64,000 nucleotides of DNA, taken from the NCBI RefSeq assembly GCF_002305855.1, contig NZ_CP022163.1, forward strand, positions 8,313,765-8,377,764, written 5' to 3'. The notes beneath the pieces were generated by a model. The model had not been told where the DNA came from. It saw nothing but the letters and a program-made list of their open reading frames with translations, and did no database searches. Position 1 is the first letter of the stretch, and each line of letters starts with the position of its first letter. Shown in pieces: positions 1-7,948 of this stretch. Both the position numbers and the translations under genes were made by a program. Origin of the DNA: Melittangium boletus DSM 14713. Its GTDB lineage: Bacteria > Myxococcota > Myxococcia > Myxococcales > Myxococcaceae.

Positions 1-1
1 C

Positions 2-958
2 GTTCTTGGCTGTGATGGAGCTTCGGGTACCCCGGCGCCGGTGGATCCGGAGCCCAATCGGGCACCCACGCTCACCCAGGTGACCGCGGAGCGTGATTCG
101 CTCGACGAGGGCTCCAGCACCCGCCTCTCGGTGGTCGCCAGCGATCCGGATGGAGATCCGCTCACCTATACCTGGACCCAGAGCCCCTTCGCGCCGTTGG
201 GCGCGTTCGGCGACGAGACGGACGCCACCCGCACGTGGACGGCGCCGTTCCTCTCTCGTGACACGGCCTTCACCCTGAACGTGACGGTCTCGGACGGGAA
301 GGGGGGCACCGCCCAGGGCTTGGTGCAGGTGCGGGTGAAGAATGTCGCCGCCCTCAATCAAGCGCCGAGCGTGTACGCGGACATCTCCGTGGGTTCCGCT
401 CGCATCATCCCGGGAGACTTCGTCCCTCTCTTCATTGGCGCATCGGATCCGGATGGGGACACACTCACCTATGAGTGGAGCACGGAGCCCGAGGGCGTGG
501 GCGCTTTCACGAATCCGACGCGATCCTCGGCCGAGTGGTGGGCCCCCGAGAGTGGCACGGCCGCTTCCTACTCCCTACGGGTCACCGTGTCCGACGGGAC
601 GAGCGCCGTGACGCGCACCGTGCAGCTGTCGGTCGGCCTGCCTTCCTACGCCCAGGACATCCAGCCCATCTGGGATTTGAAGTGCGCGGACTGCCATAAC
701 GCGTACGGCGCCGAGGGGTTGAACCTGCAGACGAATGCTTCCTATGCATCCCTCGTCGACGTGGCCGGGGTGGGGGCTTGCCGTCCCATGGCGCGGGTGA
801 CTCCTGGCAAGTTGGATGAGTCCTTGTTGCTGTGGCGGATCACCGGGGGGGATTGTGGCCCCCGGATGCCCCTGGGCGGGTCGGACTACTTCGAGCAGAA
901 CCCAGGTGAGTTCGTCCGGATCCGGTCGTGGGTCCTCTCGGGCGCCCCCAACAATTGA
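2..958 (+). CDS. Lipoprotein with two PKD/Ig-like domains and a C-terminal cytochrome-c-like CXXCH domain (5' truncated)
   Basis: The open frame runs off the left edge; its first visible residues are VLGCDG, which looks like a lipobox with the lipidated Cys. The true start lies outside the window, and the GTG at 41 is not the real start. Two Ig/PKD-like repeats follow, each marked by a D-P-D-G-D-x-L-T-Y motif (about residues 44-60 and 144-160 of the visible frame). The C-terminal 100 residues contain CADCH, a heme-c attachment motif, then V/T-P-G-K-x-D-E-S-L-L and a late R-M-P. That layout resembles the small cytochrome domain seen in planctomycete and myxobacterial surface lipoproteins. Expected location is the outer membrane or periplasm. 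Heme binding is inferred from motif only; a role in electron transfer is not shown. Confidence 0.75.
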   Translation, partial: VLGCDGASGTPAPVDPEPNRAPTLTQVTAERDSLDEGSSTRLSVVASDPDGDPLTYTWTQSPFAPLGAFGDETDATRTWTAPFLSRDTAFTLNVTVSDGKGGTAQGLVQVRVKNVAALNQAPSVYADISVGSARIIPGDFVPLFIGASDPDGDTLTYEWSTEPEGVGAFTNPTRSSAEWWAPESGTAASYSLRVTVSDGTSAVTRTVQLSVGLPSYAQDIQPIWDLKCADCHNAYGAEGLNLQTNASYASLVDVAGVGACRPMARVTPGKLDESLLLWRITGGDCGPRMPLGGSDYFEQNPGEFVRIRSWVLSGAPNN

Positions 959-963
959 TTGAA

Positions 964-993
964 GCCCCAGACCCTGCTCATCCAGGGCGGGGC
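964..993. terminator. GC-rich hairpin between convergent genes
   Basis: GCCCC and CCCTG arms pair with CAGGG and GGGGC around a short loop, just past the lipoprotein stop and before the thiD stop on the other strand. There is no T tract, so this is a possible bidirectional terminator rather than a clear intrinsic one. Confidence 0.4.
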
Positions 994-1006
994 CTCGAAC
1001 CGGGCC

Positions 1007-1807
1007 TCATGCGTCTGGCTTCACCGTGTGGGTGTGGTTGAGCGGTCCATTGCCGCCGCCCAGGCCCGGTGCGGTCCGGATGGCGGTCCACACGTAGGCG
1101 TGGGCGCGGGAGACCGCCTCATGCAGTTCGAGCTTCTGGGCGAGCCCCGTGGCGATGGCGGACGCCAGGGTGCACCCGGTGCCATGCGTGGACGTGGTGT
1201 GCAGGCGCTCGTTCTTGAACTCCCGGCGTCCCTGGGGGGTCAACAGGACGTCGCGCACCTCTTCTCCCGGCAGGTGGCCGCCCTTGAGCAGCACCGCCCG
1301 GGCGCCCAGGGCCAGCAGCCGCTCCGCGGCGCGATCCTGCTCGGCGAAGGAATTCACCGGCAGGCCCGTGAGCACTTCCGCCTCGGAGGCATTGGGGGTG
1401 ATGAGCGTGGCGCGGGGCAGGAGCCGTTCGATCAAGGCCCGCTCGGCTCCGGCGTTGAGCAGCCGGGCGCCGCCCTTGGCCACCATGACGGGGTCCACGA
1501 TGAGCGGTGTTTCCGGCGCGTGCAGGTCGAGTTCCTCGCGCACGGCGGCGATCACCTCGCCCTTGTTGAGCATGCCCGTCTTGATGGCATCCGCCCCGAT
1601 GTCCTTGAGCGTCAGCTCGATCTGCAACCTCACGAAGGGCAGGGGGACGTCGTGGATGGCATGCACCGTATGGGTGTCCTGGGCGGTCAACGCCGCGATG
1701 GCCGTGGCCGCGTAGCCCCGGAGCGCCGTCACCGCCTTGATGTCCGCCTGGATGCCGGCTCCGCCTCCGGAGTCCGACCCCGCGATGATCAACACACGCC
1801 CCTTCAC
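1007..1807 (-). CDS. thiD: Hydroxymethylpyrimidine kinase / phosphomethylpyrimidine kinase
   Basis: Cytosolic enzyme of thiamine biosynthesis that phosphorylates HMP and then HMP-phosphate. The protein (266 aa, normal for the family) opens with a beta strand and the glycine-rich SDSGGGAGIQAD motif. It continues with IKTGM, the DPVM motif, TPNASEAEVL, and the C-terminal HGTGCTLASAIA anion-hole/catalytic loop with its conserved Cys. The open frame extends 26 codons further upstream, but that extension is acidic and unlike ThiD. I chose the GTG at 1807 because a GGAGAG-type ribosome site lies a few bases upstream and the family core begins immediately. It diverges from the CCA-adding enzyme gene and has no thiamine neighbours here. 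No TPP riboswitch was recognised in the 108-base gap. Confidence 0.93.
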   Translation of the reverse strand: MKGRVLIIAGSDSGGGAGIQADIKAVTALRGYAATAIAALTAQDTHTVHAIHDVPLPFVRLQIELTLKDIGADAIKTGMLNKGEVIAAVREELDLHAPETPLIVDPVMVAKGGARLLNAGAERALIERLLPRATLITPNASEAEVLTGLPVNSFAEQDRAAERLLALGARAVLLKGGHLPGEEVRDVLLTPQGRREFKNERLHTTSTHGTGCTLASAIATGLAQKLELHEAVSRAHAYVWTAIRTAPGLGGGNGPLNHTHTVKPDA

Positions 1808-1915
1808 GTCTGGCTCTCCTTCTCCTTCATCTTCATCCTCGCGATTGTGCCCGGATCCGGGGACGCATCCAGTGCTTGCTCGCATTGGACGGGCCGTGAC
1901 AGCCTCCCGGCGCGG

Positions 1916-3190
1916 ATGACCACCCCCGCCGCCCTGCTCGAAGCCTCGATCGCCCCCTCCATCCGGGAAGTCATCGCCCGTCTACGGGAGCTGGGCCATT
2001 CCGTCTACCTGGTGGGCGGGTGCGTCCGGGACATCCTCCGGGGCGTTCCCCCCAAGGATTTCGACATCGCCACGAGCGCGCTCCCCGAGGAGGTCCAGCG
2101 CGCCTTCCGCAAGGTCATCCCCACCGGGCTCCAGCACGGCACCGTCACCGTGCTCGCGGGAGGCACCCATGTGGAGGTCACCACCTTCCGCAGCGAGGGC
2201 GACTACCACGATGGCCGCCGTCCCAGCGCCGTCTCCTTCGAGCGGGACATCACCAAGGATCTGTCGCGCCGCGACTTCACCGTCAACGCCATGGCGTGGG
2301 ATCCCCTGGGCCTCGAGTTCGTCGACCCCTTCGGGGGGCGGGAGGACCTGTCGGCCCGCATCATCCGCTGCGTGGGCTCGGCCACCGAGCGCTTCTCCGA
2401 GGATGGGCTGCGCCCCCTGCGCGCCGTGCGCTTCGCCTCGGTGCTCGGCTTCACGCTCGACGCGGAGACCCAGGCGGCCATTCCGGCCACGATCCCGGTC
2501 TTCCGCAAGGTGTCCCTGGAGCGCGTGCGGGACGAGTTCGTCAAGCTGCTGCTGTCCTCGCGCGAGGAGTTCGGACTCGGGCTGCTCGCCGATACGGGAC
2601 TGCTCGAGGTGTTCCTGCCGGAGCTGGCCCGGGCGGATGCCGAAGCGGCCCGTCTGGCGCGAGCCGCCACCGCCGCCGCGCCCGCCGAAGTGGAGCTGCG
2701 CCTGGCCGCGTTGCTCGCGGACCTCGTGGACCCGGCCGGGGCCGAGGAGGTCTGTATCCGGCTCAAGTTCCCCACCAAGGTGTCCGAGCACGTGCGACTC
2801 CTGGTGTCGCTCGCGGCGCTCGAGCATCACTTCGAGTCCGAGGCCCCCGCGCTGCGACGGCTGCTCGCCCGGGTGGGGCCCGCCCGGTTGGAGGCGCTCC
2901 TGGAGGTCGCCCGGGCCAGGGTGCGGGTGCGGCTGCCGGAGCGGTCGGGTGCGTTCGAGGGGCTTCGGGGACGCCTGCGCGCCCTGGCCGCCGAGAAGCC
3001 GCCGTTGTACCCCAAGGAACTGGCCCTCAATGGGGGCGCCATCATGGCCGCCCTGGAGGTGGGCCCCTCGCCCATGGTGGGCAACGCGACCCGCTTCCTG
3101 ATGGAGCAGGTGCTCGACGAGCCCTCGCGCAACACGCCGGAAACGCTCAGGGAATTGCTGGGAGCCTGGCGTAGGACCCAGGGGGCCTGA
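1916..3190 (+). CDS. CCA-adding enzyme / poly(A) polymerase family tRNA nucleotidyltransferase
   Basis: Class II nucleotidyltransferase (424 aa). The palm domain has GGCVRD and DFDIAT, which carry the metal-binding acidic residues. RRDFTVNAMA and the EDGLRPLRAVRFA segment follow, and these are typical of the CCA-adding/poly(A) polymerase head and neck. An ERVRDEF motif follows. The likely job is maturation or repair of the tRNA 3' CCA end, although poly(A) polymerase I has the same core and cannot be excluded by eye. The open frame extends about 319 codons upstream through the antisense of thiD; that part is not real. I place the start at the ATG at 1916 because the family fold begins about 15 residues later. 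mnmA, another tRNA gene, follows after 56 bases and may be co-transcribed. Confidence 0.88.
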   Translation: MTTPAALLEASIAPSIREVIARLRELGHSVYLVGGCVRDILRGVPPKDFDIATSALPEEVQRAFRKVIPTGLQHGTVTVLAGGTHVEVTTFRSEGDYHDGRRPSAVSFERDITKDLSRRDFTVNAMAWDPLGLEFVDPFGGREDLSARIIRCVGSATERFSEDGLRPLRAVRFASVLGFTLDAETQAAIPATIPVFRKVSLERVRDEFVKLLLSSREEFGLGLLADTGLLEVFLPELARADAEAARLARAATAAAPAEVELRLAALLADLVDPAGAEEVCIRLKFPTKVSEHVRLLVSLAALEHHFESEAPALRRLLARVGPARLEALLEVARARVRVRLPERSGAFEGLRGRLRALAAEKPPLYPKELALNGGAIMAALEVGPSPMVGNATRFLMEQVLDEPSRNTPETLRELLGAWRRTQGA

Positions 3191-3246
3191 ACCGGGCGGG
3201 CGGGAGGGGGTCGCGCCTGGCCGGGCTGGAGTGTAGAGAGGACGTC

Positions 3247-4293
3247 ATGCGAGTCGTCGTTGCCATGAGTGGAGGAGTGGATTCCTCCGCCGCCGCCGCC
3301 CTGCTCAAGGAGCAGGGCCATGAAGTCATCGGCATCACCCTCCGGGTCTGGTCCTACGAGGGCAAGGCCCAGTGTGGGAGCTGTTGCAGTCCGGATGACA
3401 TCGACGACGCGCGCGCGGTCGCCCAGACGCTCGGCATCCCGTTCTACGTGGCCAACGCCGAGGAGATCTTCAAGGACCGGGTCATCAACCCCTTCGTGCA
3501 GTCCTACCTGGGGGGCCGCACGCCCATTCCCTGCGTGGCGTGCAACCGCGACGTGAAGTTCAACTTCCTGCTCAAGCGCGCCCGGGCCCTCGGTGCCCGG
3601 CTGGCCACGGGCCACTACGCCCGCGTGGAGCAGGAGAACGGCCGCTACGTCCTGCGCCGCGCCGTGGATGCCGCCAAGGATCAGAGCTACTTCCTCTTCA
3701 CGCTGGGTCAGGCGGAGCTCGCCGACATCCTCTTCCCCGTGGGGGGAATGACCAAGGCCGAGGTGCGCGCCGTCGCCGAGCGCCACGCGCTGCCCACCAC
3801 CCACAAGCCCGAGAGCATGGAGATCTGCTTCGTGCCGGATGGCGACTACGCGGGCTTCGTGGAGAAGGTGGCGGGGCCGCAGCCCGCGGGAGAGATCGTC
3901 GACGCCGAAGGCGAGGTGCTCGGCACCCACGCGGGCGTGCACCGCTTCACGGTGGGCCAGCGCCGCGGCCTCAACCTCGGAGGAGGGGAGGCGCGCTACG
4001 TCCAGCGCATCGAGCCCGAGTCCCGCCGGGTCGTGGTGGGCCCCGCGGACCAGAGCGCGCGGGATTCGTTCGGGCTCCTGCAGCCGCACTGGGTGGAGGG
4101 GCCGCCGCCTCCGGAGAAGTCCGTGATGGTGCGCATCCGTCACCGCCACCCGGGCGCCTCGGGCCGCGTGGAGGTGTCTCCGCACGGTCTGGTCTCCATC
4201 CGCCTGGAGGCTCCGGCGCGCGCCGTGACGCCTGGACAGGCCGCCGTGGTCTACGAAGGGGATCGCCTGCTTGGTGGTGGGTGGATCGTCTGA
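3247..4293 (+). CDS. mnmA: tRNA-specific 2-thiouridylase
   Basis: Catalyses s2U34 formation in the wobble position of tRNAs for Lys, Glu and Gln, using persulfide sulfur and ATP. The N-terminal PP-loop motif SGGVDSS is at residues 8-14. The catalytic cysteine pair is visible as Cys99 in PCVACN and Cys194 in MEICFVPDGDY. ATGHYAR and DQSYFLF are also typical of MnmA. A CGSCC cluster at residues 43-47 precedes the DDIDDAR segment, as in many bacteria outside the gamma-proteobacteria. Length (348 aa) is standard. The ATG start is preceded by a GAGAGGA ribosome site. It follows the tRNA nucleotidyltransferase gene on the same strand. Confidence 0.96.
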   Translation: MRVVVAMSGGVDSSAAAALLKEQGHEVIGITLRVWSYEGKAQCGSCCSPDDIDDARAVAQTLGIPFYVANAEEIFKDRVINPFVQSYLGGRTPIPCVACNRDVKFNFLLKRARALGARLATGHYARVEQENGRYVLRRAVDAAKDQSYFLFTLGQAELADILFPVGGMTKAEVRAVAERHALPTTHKPESMEICFVPDGDYAGFVEKVAGPQPAGEIVDAEGEVLGTHAGVHRFTVGQRRGLNLGGGEARYVQRIEPESRRVVVGPADQSARDSFGLLQPHWVEGPPPPEKSVMVRIRHRHPGASGRVEVSPHGLVSIRLEAPARAVTPGQAAVVYEGDRLLGGGWIV

Positions 4294-4339
4294 GCGGGCG
4301 GGCTTCCACCTGCCTCCAGATTCGTCTGACGCACTGAAT

Positions 4340-4368
4340 TTGACCGGTCAAGAGGGGGGGCGTACTTT
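4340..4368 (+). promoter_or_regulatory. Candidate sigma-70-type promoter for the SPOR-manA genes
   Basis: TTGACC (4340-4345) and TACTTT (4363-4368) are separated by exactly 17 bases in the 152-base gap after mnmA. The -35 is near consensus and the -10 is weak. The call is by eye. Confidence 0.45.
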
Positions 4369-4445
4369 CCGCCGCACCTCGACGCTACAGGCCGCGACAC
4401 TCGTGTGGCCGGGCCGGGGATCCGTTCAATCAAGGAACCCATGCG

Positions 4446-5330
4446 ATGCGCGATGCCCACCGGATGAAGGAGAAGTTCGATGTCTCGCTCGACAACCGGC
4501 AGGTCATCAGCCTGTTGATCGCGGGCATCATCGTCATGGGGGCCGTGTTCGTGCTCGGCGTGGTGGTGGGCAAGAAGCTCGCCGGGGACGCCCAGACCGC
4601 CACCGCGCCGGATCTGCTCTCCTCGCTCGACGCCAACGCCCAGGCCCTGCAGCAGGCCCGCGAGACCCAGCCGCCGCTGACCTTCCAGGACGAGCTCACC
4701 CGCAAGGGCACACCGCCCGAGCCCTCCAAGCCGCGCACCGTCACGGTGGCCATTCCTCCGCCGGCGCCCCCGCCCAAGCCGAAGCCGGCCGAGGCGCCCG
4801 CGCCCGCGCCCACCGAGGACACCCCCGTCGCCCCCAGCCCCACGGACGACGACTACGCGCCCCTCGCCAACGCGAAGCCCGCTGAGTCCAAGCCGGCCGC
4901 CGAGCCCAAGCCGGCCGACAGCAAGCCCGCGCCCAAGCCCGCCGAGCCCGCCAAGGTGGCCGACAGCAAGCCCGCGACCCTTCCGGGCAAGGTGGAGTCG
5001 GCGACCGTGCCCACGCGCACCACGGAGCCGGGCGCGGGGATGAAGGAGGCCATCGCCCGGGCCACCCGGAAGCCCACCGAGGCCGTGTCCGGGGGCGCCT
5101 TCACCCTTCAACTGTCCGCCTTCCAGAACCGTCCCGAGGCCGAGCGCTTCGCGGCCAAGCTGAGGGATCGCGGCTACGCGCCCTTCATCGTCCCCGCCGA
5201 GGTGCCCAACAAGGGCACGTGGTACCGGGTGCGCATGGGCAGCTTCCCGTCCAAGGACGCCGCCTCGCGCTACCTGACGGACTTCAAGCGGGAGACGCAA
5301 CTCTCGGCCTTCGTGGCCGGTGTGAACTAG
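4446..5330 (+). CDS. SPOR-domain membrane-anchored protein
   Basis: Predicted inner-membrane protein with a short cytoplasmic N terminus and one transmembrane helix (about residues 21-42, rich in I/V/A/G). A long Pro/Lys/Ala/Glu-rich periplasmic linker follows, with repeated KPAE/KPAD units (about residues 90-185). The C-terminal SPOR domain covers about residues 215-290 and includes FTLQLSAF, YAPFIVP and YRVRMGSF. SPOR domains bind denuded peptidoglycan at division sites, so a role in cell division or envelope remodelling is likely. The ATG at 4446 has an AAGGA site nine bases upstream; a second Met six codons later is also possible. manA follows after 15 bases, so the two probably share a transcript. 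The low-complexity linker is encoded by imperfect DNA repeats. Confidence 0.85.
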   Translation: MRDAHRMKEKFDVSLDNRQVISLLIAGIIVMGAVFVLGVVVGKKLAGDAQTATAPDLLSSLDANAQALQQARETQPPLTFQDELTRKGTPPEPSKPRTVTVAIPPPAPPPKPKPAEAPAPAPTEDTPVAPSPTDDDYAPLANAKPAESKPAAEPKPADSKPAPKPAEPAKVADSKPATLPGKVESATVPTRTTEPGAGMKEAIARATRKPTEAVSGGAFTLQLSAFQNRPEAERFAAKLRDRGYAPFIVPAEVPNKGTWYRVRMGSFPSKDAASRYLTDFKRETQLSAFVAGVN

Positions 5331-5345
5331 GCGCGGCCCTCCCTC

Positions 5346-6545
5346 ATGGATCTGCTCGATAACGTCATTCAGCCCTATGCCTGGGGGTCGCGCACGGCCC
5401 TGGCCGAGCTGCTTGGACAACCCACGCCCTCCGCCACGTGTCAGGCGGAGCTGTGGATGGGCGCCCACCCCGGAGCGCCCTCGCGTGTTCGCCGGGGAAC
5501 GGAAGGGCGCTCGCTGCTCGAGCTCATCCGCGCCGCGCCGGAGCGGGAGCTGGGGGGCGCGGTGGCGAGCCGGTTCGGCGGAGAGCTGCCCTTCCTGTTC
5601 AAGGTGCTCGCGGCCGAGTCGCCCCTGTCCTTGCAGACGCACCCGAGCCTCGCCCAGGCGCGCGAAGGCTATGCGCGGGAGAACGCCCTGGGCCTGGCCC
5701 TGAGCGCGCCCCATCGCAACTATAAGGATCCGAACCACAAGCCCGAGCTCACCTGTGCCCTGACGCCCTTCGATGCCCTGTGCGGCTTCCGGCGCGCGGA
5801 TGAGACGCTCGCGCTCTTCGACTCGCTCGGCCTGGAGTCCCTGGCGCCGCTGCTCGCTCCCCTGCGGGAGTCGCCGGACGCGCGCGGCGTGGCGCGCATG
5901 TTCGAGGCGCTGATGACCTGGCCGCGCGAGCGCCGGGGCGCACTGGTCTCCGAGGTGACCGAGGCTTGCGCGGTGGGGGCCGGGCGAGAGGGCCGTTTTC
6001 GCGAGGAGCTGCGCCAGGCGGTGCGGCTCGGTGAGCTGTACCCGGGAGACCCCGGCGTGGTGGGGGCGCTGATGCTCAACCTCGTCCGGCTCCAGCCCGG
6101 CGAGGCCATCTACCTGCCCGCGGGCAACCTCCACGCCTACCTGGGCGGAGTGGCCGTGGAGCTCATGGCCAACTCGGACAACGTCCTCCGGGGCGGCTGC
6201 ACGCCCAAGCACGTGGACGTGCCGGAACTCCTGCGCGTGCTGGACTTCCAGTGCGGCCCCGTCCGCACACTCGTGGCCATTCCCGGACAGGACTCCGAGT
6301 CCGTGTACCCGACGCCCGCCGAGGAGTTCCGCCTCTCGCGCTTCGAGTTGAGGCCAGGGCTCGCCCCGCGTCCGGAGCGCCGGGGACCGGAGATCCTGCT
6401 GTGCGCCGAGGGCTCGGCGCGGCTGTCCCTCGCGGGAGAGACGCTCGCGCTGCCTCGTGGCGCCTCGGTGTTCGTGAGCGCGGCGGAGGGGGCCTATACC
6501 CTCGAAGGGGACGGGCTCGTGTTCCGCGCGACCTCGGGCCTCTAG
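5346..6545 (+). CDS. manA: Mannose-6-phosphate isomerase, class I
   Basis: Zinc-dependent interconversion of mannose-6-phosphate and fructose-6-phosphate in the cytosol, feeding GDP-mannose and polysaccharide synthesis. The protein (399 aa) starts with the family YAWGSRTALAELLG region. It contains the metal-binding QTHPS motif (about residues 98-102), NYKDPNHKPEL with the metal-ligand Glu, and IYLPAGNLHAYL. The MANSDNVLRGGCTPKHVD segment with the active-site Arg region is also present. The C terminus forms the expected cupin-like lobe. The ATG at 5346 lies 15 bases after the SPOR gene, and a strong terminator follows the stop. Two nucleotide-sugar enzymes lie just downstream but form a separate unit. 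Confidence 0.95.
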   Translation: MDLLDNVIQPYAWGSRTALAELLGQPTPSATCQAELWMGAHPGAPSRVRRGTEGRSLLELIRAAPERELGGAVASRFGGELPFLFKVLAAESPLSLQTHPSLAQAREGYARENALGLALSAPHRNYKDPNHKPELTCALTPFDALCGFRRADETLALFDSLGLESLAPLLAPLRESPDARGVARMFEALMTWPRERRGALVSEVTEACAVGAGREGRFREELRQAVRLGELYPGDPGVVGALMLNLVRLQPGEAIYLPAGNLHAYLGGVAVELMANSDNVLRGGCTPKHVDVPELLRVLDFQCGPVRTLVAIPGQDSESVYPTPAEEFRLSRFELRPGLAPRPERRGPEILLCAEGSARLSLAGETLALPRGASVFVSAAEGAYTLEGDGLVFRATSGL

Positions 6546-6589
6546 CCAGAGCGGGTCGGTCCGGCAACCACACGGACCTACTTCGAGTC

Positions 6590-6631
6590 AAGCCCTCCAC
6601 CCCGTCCGGGGTGTCGAGGGCTTCACTTTTT
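6590..6631 (+). terminator. Intrinsic terminator after manA
   Basis: An outer AAGCCCTC/GAGGGCTT stem encloses an inner CACCCCG/CGGGGTG hairpin, followed by a run of five T. This is one of the clearest terminators in the window and closes the SPOR-manA unit. Confidence 0.85.
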
Positions 6632-6717
6632 GGAGTGGGAGCCGCGCCCGAGTCCGGACAGGAGGCCAAAACAGGGCTTCAAGGGCCATGTCACTCCATA
6701 TATTTTCACGTATCGCC

Positions 6718-6909
6718 ATGGCCCGAAAGAAGATCAGTACGACCATCTACATCACGCCCGAGCAGAACGAGATGCTCAAGGCGCTGAACACGAAGACGAA
6801 GGTTCCCGTGGCCGAGTACATCCGGCAGGGGATCGATCTCGTACTGGAGAAGTACAAGGCGCAACTGCCGGGCCAGGCTTCCTTCGACGAACTGGGGTCG
6901 CGCCAATGA
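6718..6909 (+). CDS. Small ribbon-helix-helix (CopG/Arc-like) protein
   Basis: 63-aa protein beginning MARKKISTTIYITPEQ. It has a basic N terminus and a beta strand (KISTTIYIT), then two helices (EQNEMLKALNTKT and VAEYIRQGIDLVLEKY). This is the ribbon-helix-helix pattern of small dimeric DNA-binding proteins. An in-frame ATG at 6688 would add ten residues, but these do not look like part of the fold, so I prefer 6718. Neither start has a strong ribosome site. Its stop overlaps the start of the following decarboxylase gene (ATGA), so the two are translationally coupled. It may be a transcriptional regulator of that operon. An antitoxin-like role is less likely because the partner is a sugar-nucleotide enzyme, not a toxin. 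Confidence 0.8.
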   Translation: MARKKISTTIYITPEQNEMLKALNTKTKVPVAEYIRQGIDLVLEKYKAQLPGQASFDELGSRQ

Positions 6910-7880
6910 GCGTGCGGAGCATGAAGGGTCAGCGGGTGGTGGTGCTGGGCGGCGCGGGATTCCTGGGCTCGCATCTGTGCGAGCGGCTCCTGGACGATGG
7001 GGCCGCACGCGTGGTGTCGGTGGACAACTATCTCACCGGCGTCGAGAGCAACGTGGAGCACCTGCGCGGCCGCGCGGGCTTCGAGTCCCTGCGCCAGGAC
7101 ATCACCGAGGGGCTGTTGGTGGAGGGGCCGGTGGACTACGTCTTCAACATGGCGTCGCCGGCCTCGCCCATCGACTACGCGAACCTGCCGCTGGAGACGA
7201 TGCGGGTGGGGTCGGTGGGCACGGAGAACGGGCTCAAGCTGGCCGAGGCCCGGGGCGCGGTGTTCCTCCAGGCCTCCACGTCGGAGATCTACGGGGATCC
7301 GCTCGTGCACCCGCAGCGGGAGGACTACTGGGGCAACGTGAACTCCATCGGTCCGCGCGCCTGCTACGACGAGGCCAAGCGCTACGCCGAGGCGCTGACC
7401 ATGGTGTACGCCCGCTCGCGGGGAGTGAAGACGCGCATCGTGCGCATCTTCAACACCTACGGGCCCCGGATGCGCCTCAACGACGGGCGCGTGGTGCCGG
7501 CCTTCGTGGGGCAGGCGCTGCGCGGCGAGGACTTCACCGTCTTCGGGGATGGCTCCCAGACGCGCTCCTTCTGCCACGTGCGTGACCTGGTGGACGGGCT
7601 CGTGCGGCTGGCCCTGTCGGACGAGACCGAGCCGGTCAACATCGGCAACCCCCGGGAGATGACCATGCTCCAGTTCGCCGAGGCGGTGCGCGCCGCGGCG
7701 GGTGGGGGAGGGAACATCGTCCACAAGCCCCTGCCCAAGGATGACCCCAAGCAGCGCCGGCCGGACATCACCCGGGCCCGGGAACGGCTCGGGTGGGAGC
7801 CTCGGGTGGCCCTGGAAGAAGGTTTGCGGGAAACCATCTCGTGGTTCAGGACGGTTGCCGCCCGGAAGCAGGGCTCCTAA
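6906..7880 (+). CDS. UDP-glucuronate decarboxylase-type NAD-dependent sugar-nucleotide enzyme (UDP-xylose synthase-like)
   Basis: Extended short-chain dehydrogenase (324 aa). The NAD-binding GGAGFLGSH is near residue 16, followed by VDNYLTG. The catalytic segments are STSEIYGDP and GPRACYDEAKR, the latter with the Tyr-x-x-x-Lys pair. The R-A-C-Y-D-E-x-K-R pattern and the HPQ..YWGNVN stretch point to UDP-xylose synthase rather than GalE or RmlB. The expected reaction is UDP-glucuronate to UDP-xylose plus CO2, a precursor for exopolysaccharide or LPS. I chose the ATG at 6906 because it overlaps the preceding stop by four bases and the Rossmann fold starts just after it. A GalE-like epimerase gene follows 68 bases downstream. 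Confidence 0.85.
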   Translation: MSVRSMKGQRVVVLGGAGFLGSHLCERLLDDGAARVVSVDNYLTGVESNVEHLRGRAGFESLRQDITEGLLVEGPVDYVFNMASPASPIDYANLPLETMRVGSVGTENGLKLAEARGAVFLQASTSEIYGDPLVHPQREDYWGNVNSIGPRACYDEAKRYAEALTMVYARSRGVKTRIVRIFNTYGPRMRLNDGRVVPAFVGQALRGEDFTVFGDGSQTRSFCHVRDLVDGLVRLALSDETEPVNIGNPREMTMLQFAEAVRAAAGGGGNIVHKPLPKDDPKQRRPDITRARERLGWEPRVALEEGLRETISWFRTVAARKQGS

Positions 7881-7936
7881 TTTCGCCGCACGTTTCGCGA
7901 CCTTTCGCAACCAAGGGCCACCCCTGACGGTGGCAC

Positions 7937-7941
7937 AGGAG
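7937..7941 (+). promoter_or_regulatory. Ribosome binding site deciding a TTG start
   Basis: AGGAG lies seven bases before the TTG at 7949, directly upstream of the conserved MKVLVTGGAGFIGSH start of the epimerase. No ATG or GTG fits as well. Confidence 0.75.
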
Positions 7942-7948
7942 CCTTACC

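Noticed and set aside
959..1915. Long N-terminal extension of the CCA-adding enzyme frame
   Set aside because: It lies antisense to thiD and has no similarity to the family; the start at 1916 gives a normal-length protein.
1808..1915. TPP riboswitch upstream of thiD
   Set aside because: The 108-base gap lacks a recognisable thi-box core such as CUGAGA with its partner helices.
4860..4985. CRISPR-like direct repeats
   Set aside because: The repeated units encode the KPAE/KPAD linker of the SPOR protein and have no spacers.
6546..6717. tRNA-like stretch near 6570-6600
   Set aside because: A TTCGAGTC string is present, but no acceptor or anticodon stems can be drawn; the region is explained by the manA terminator.
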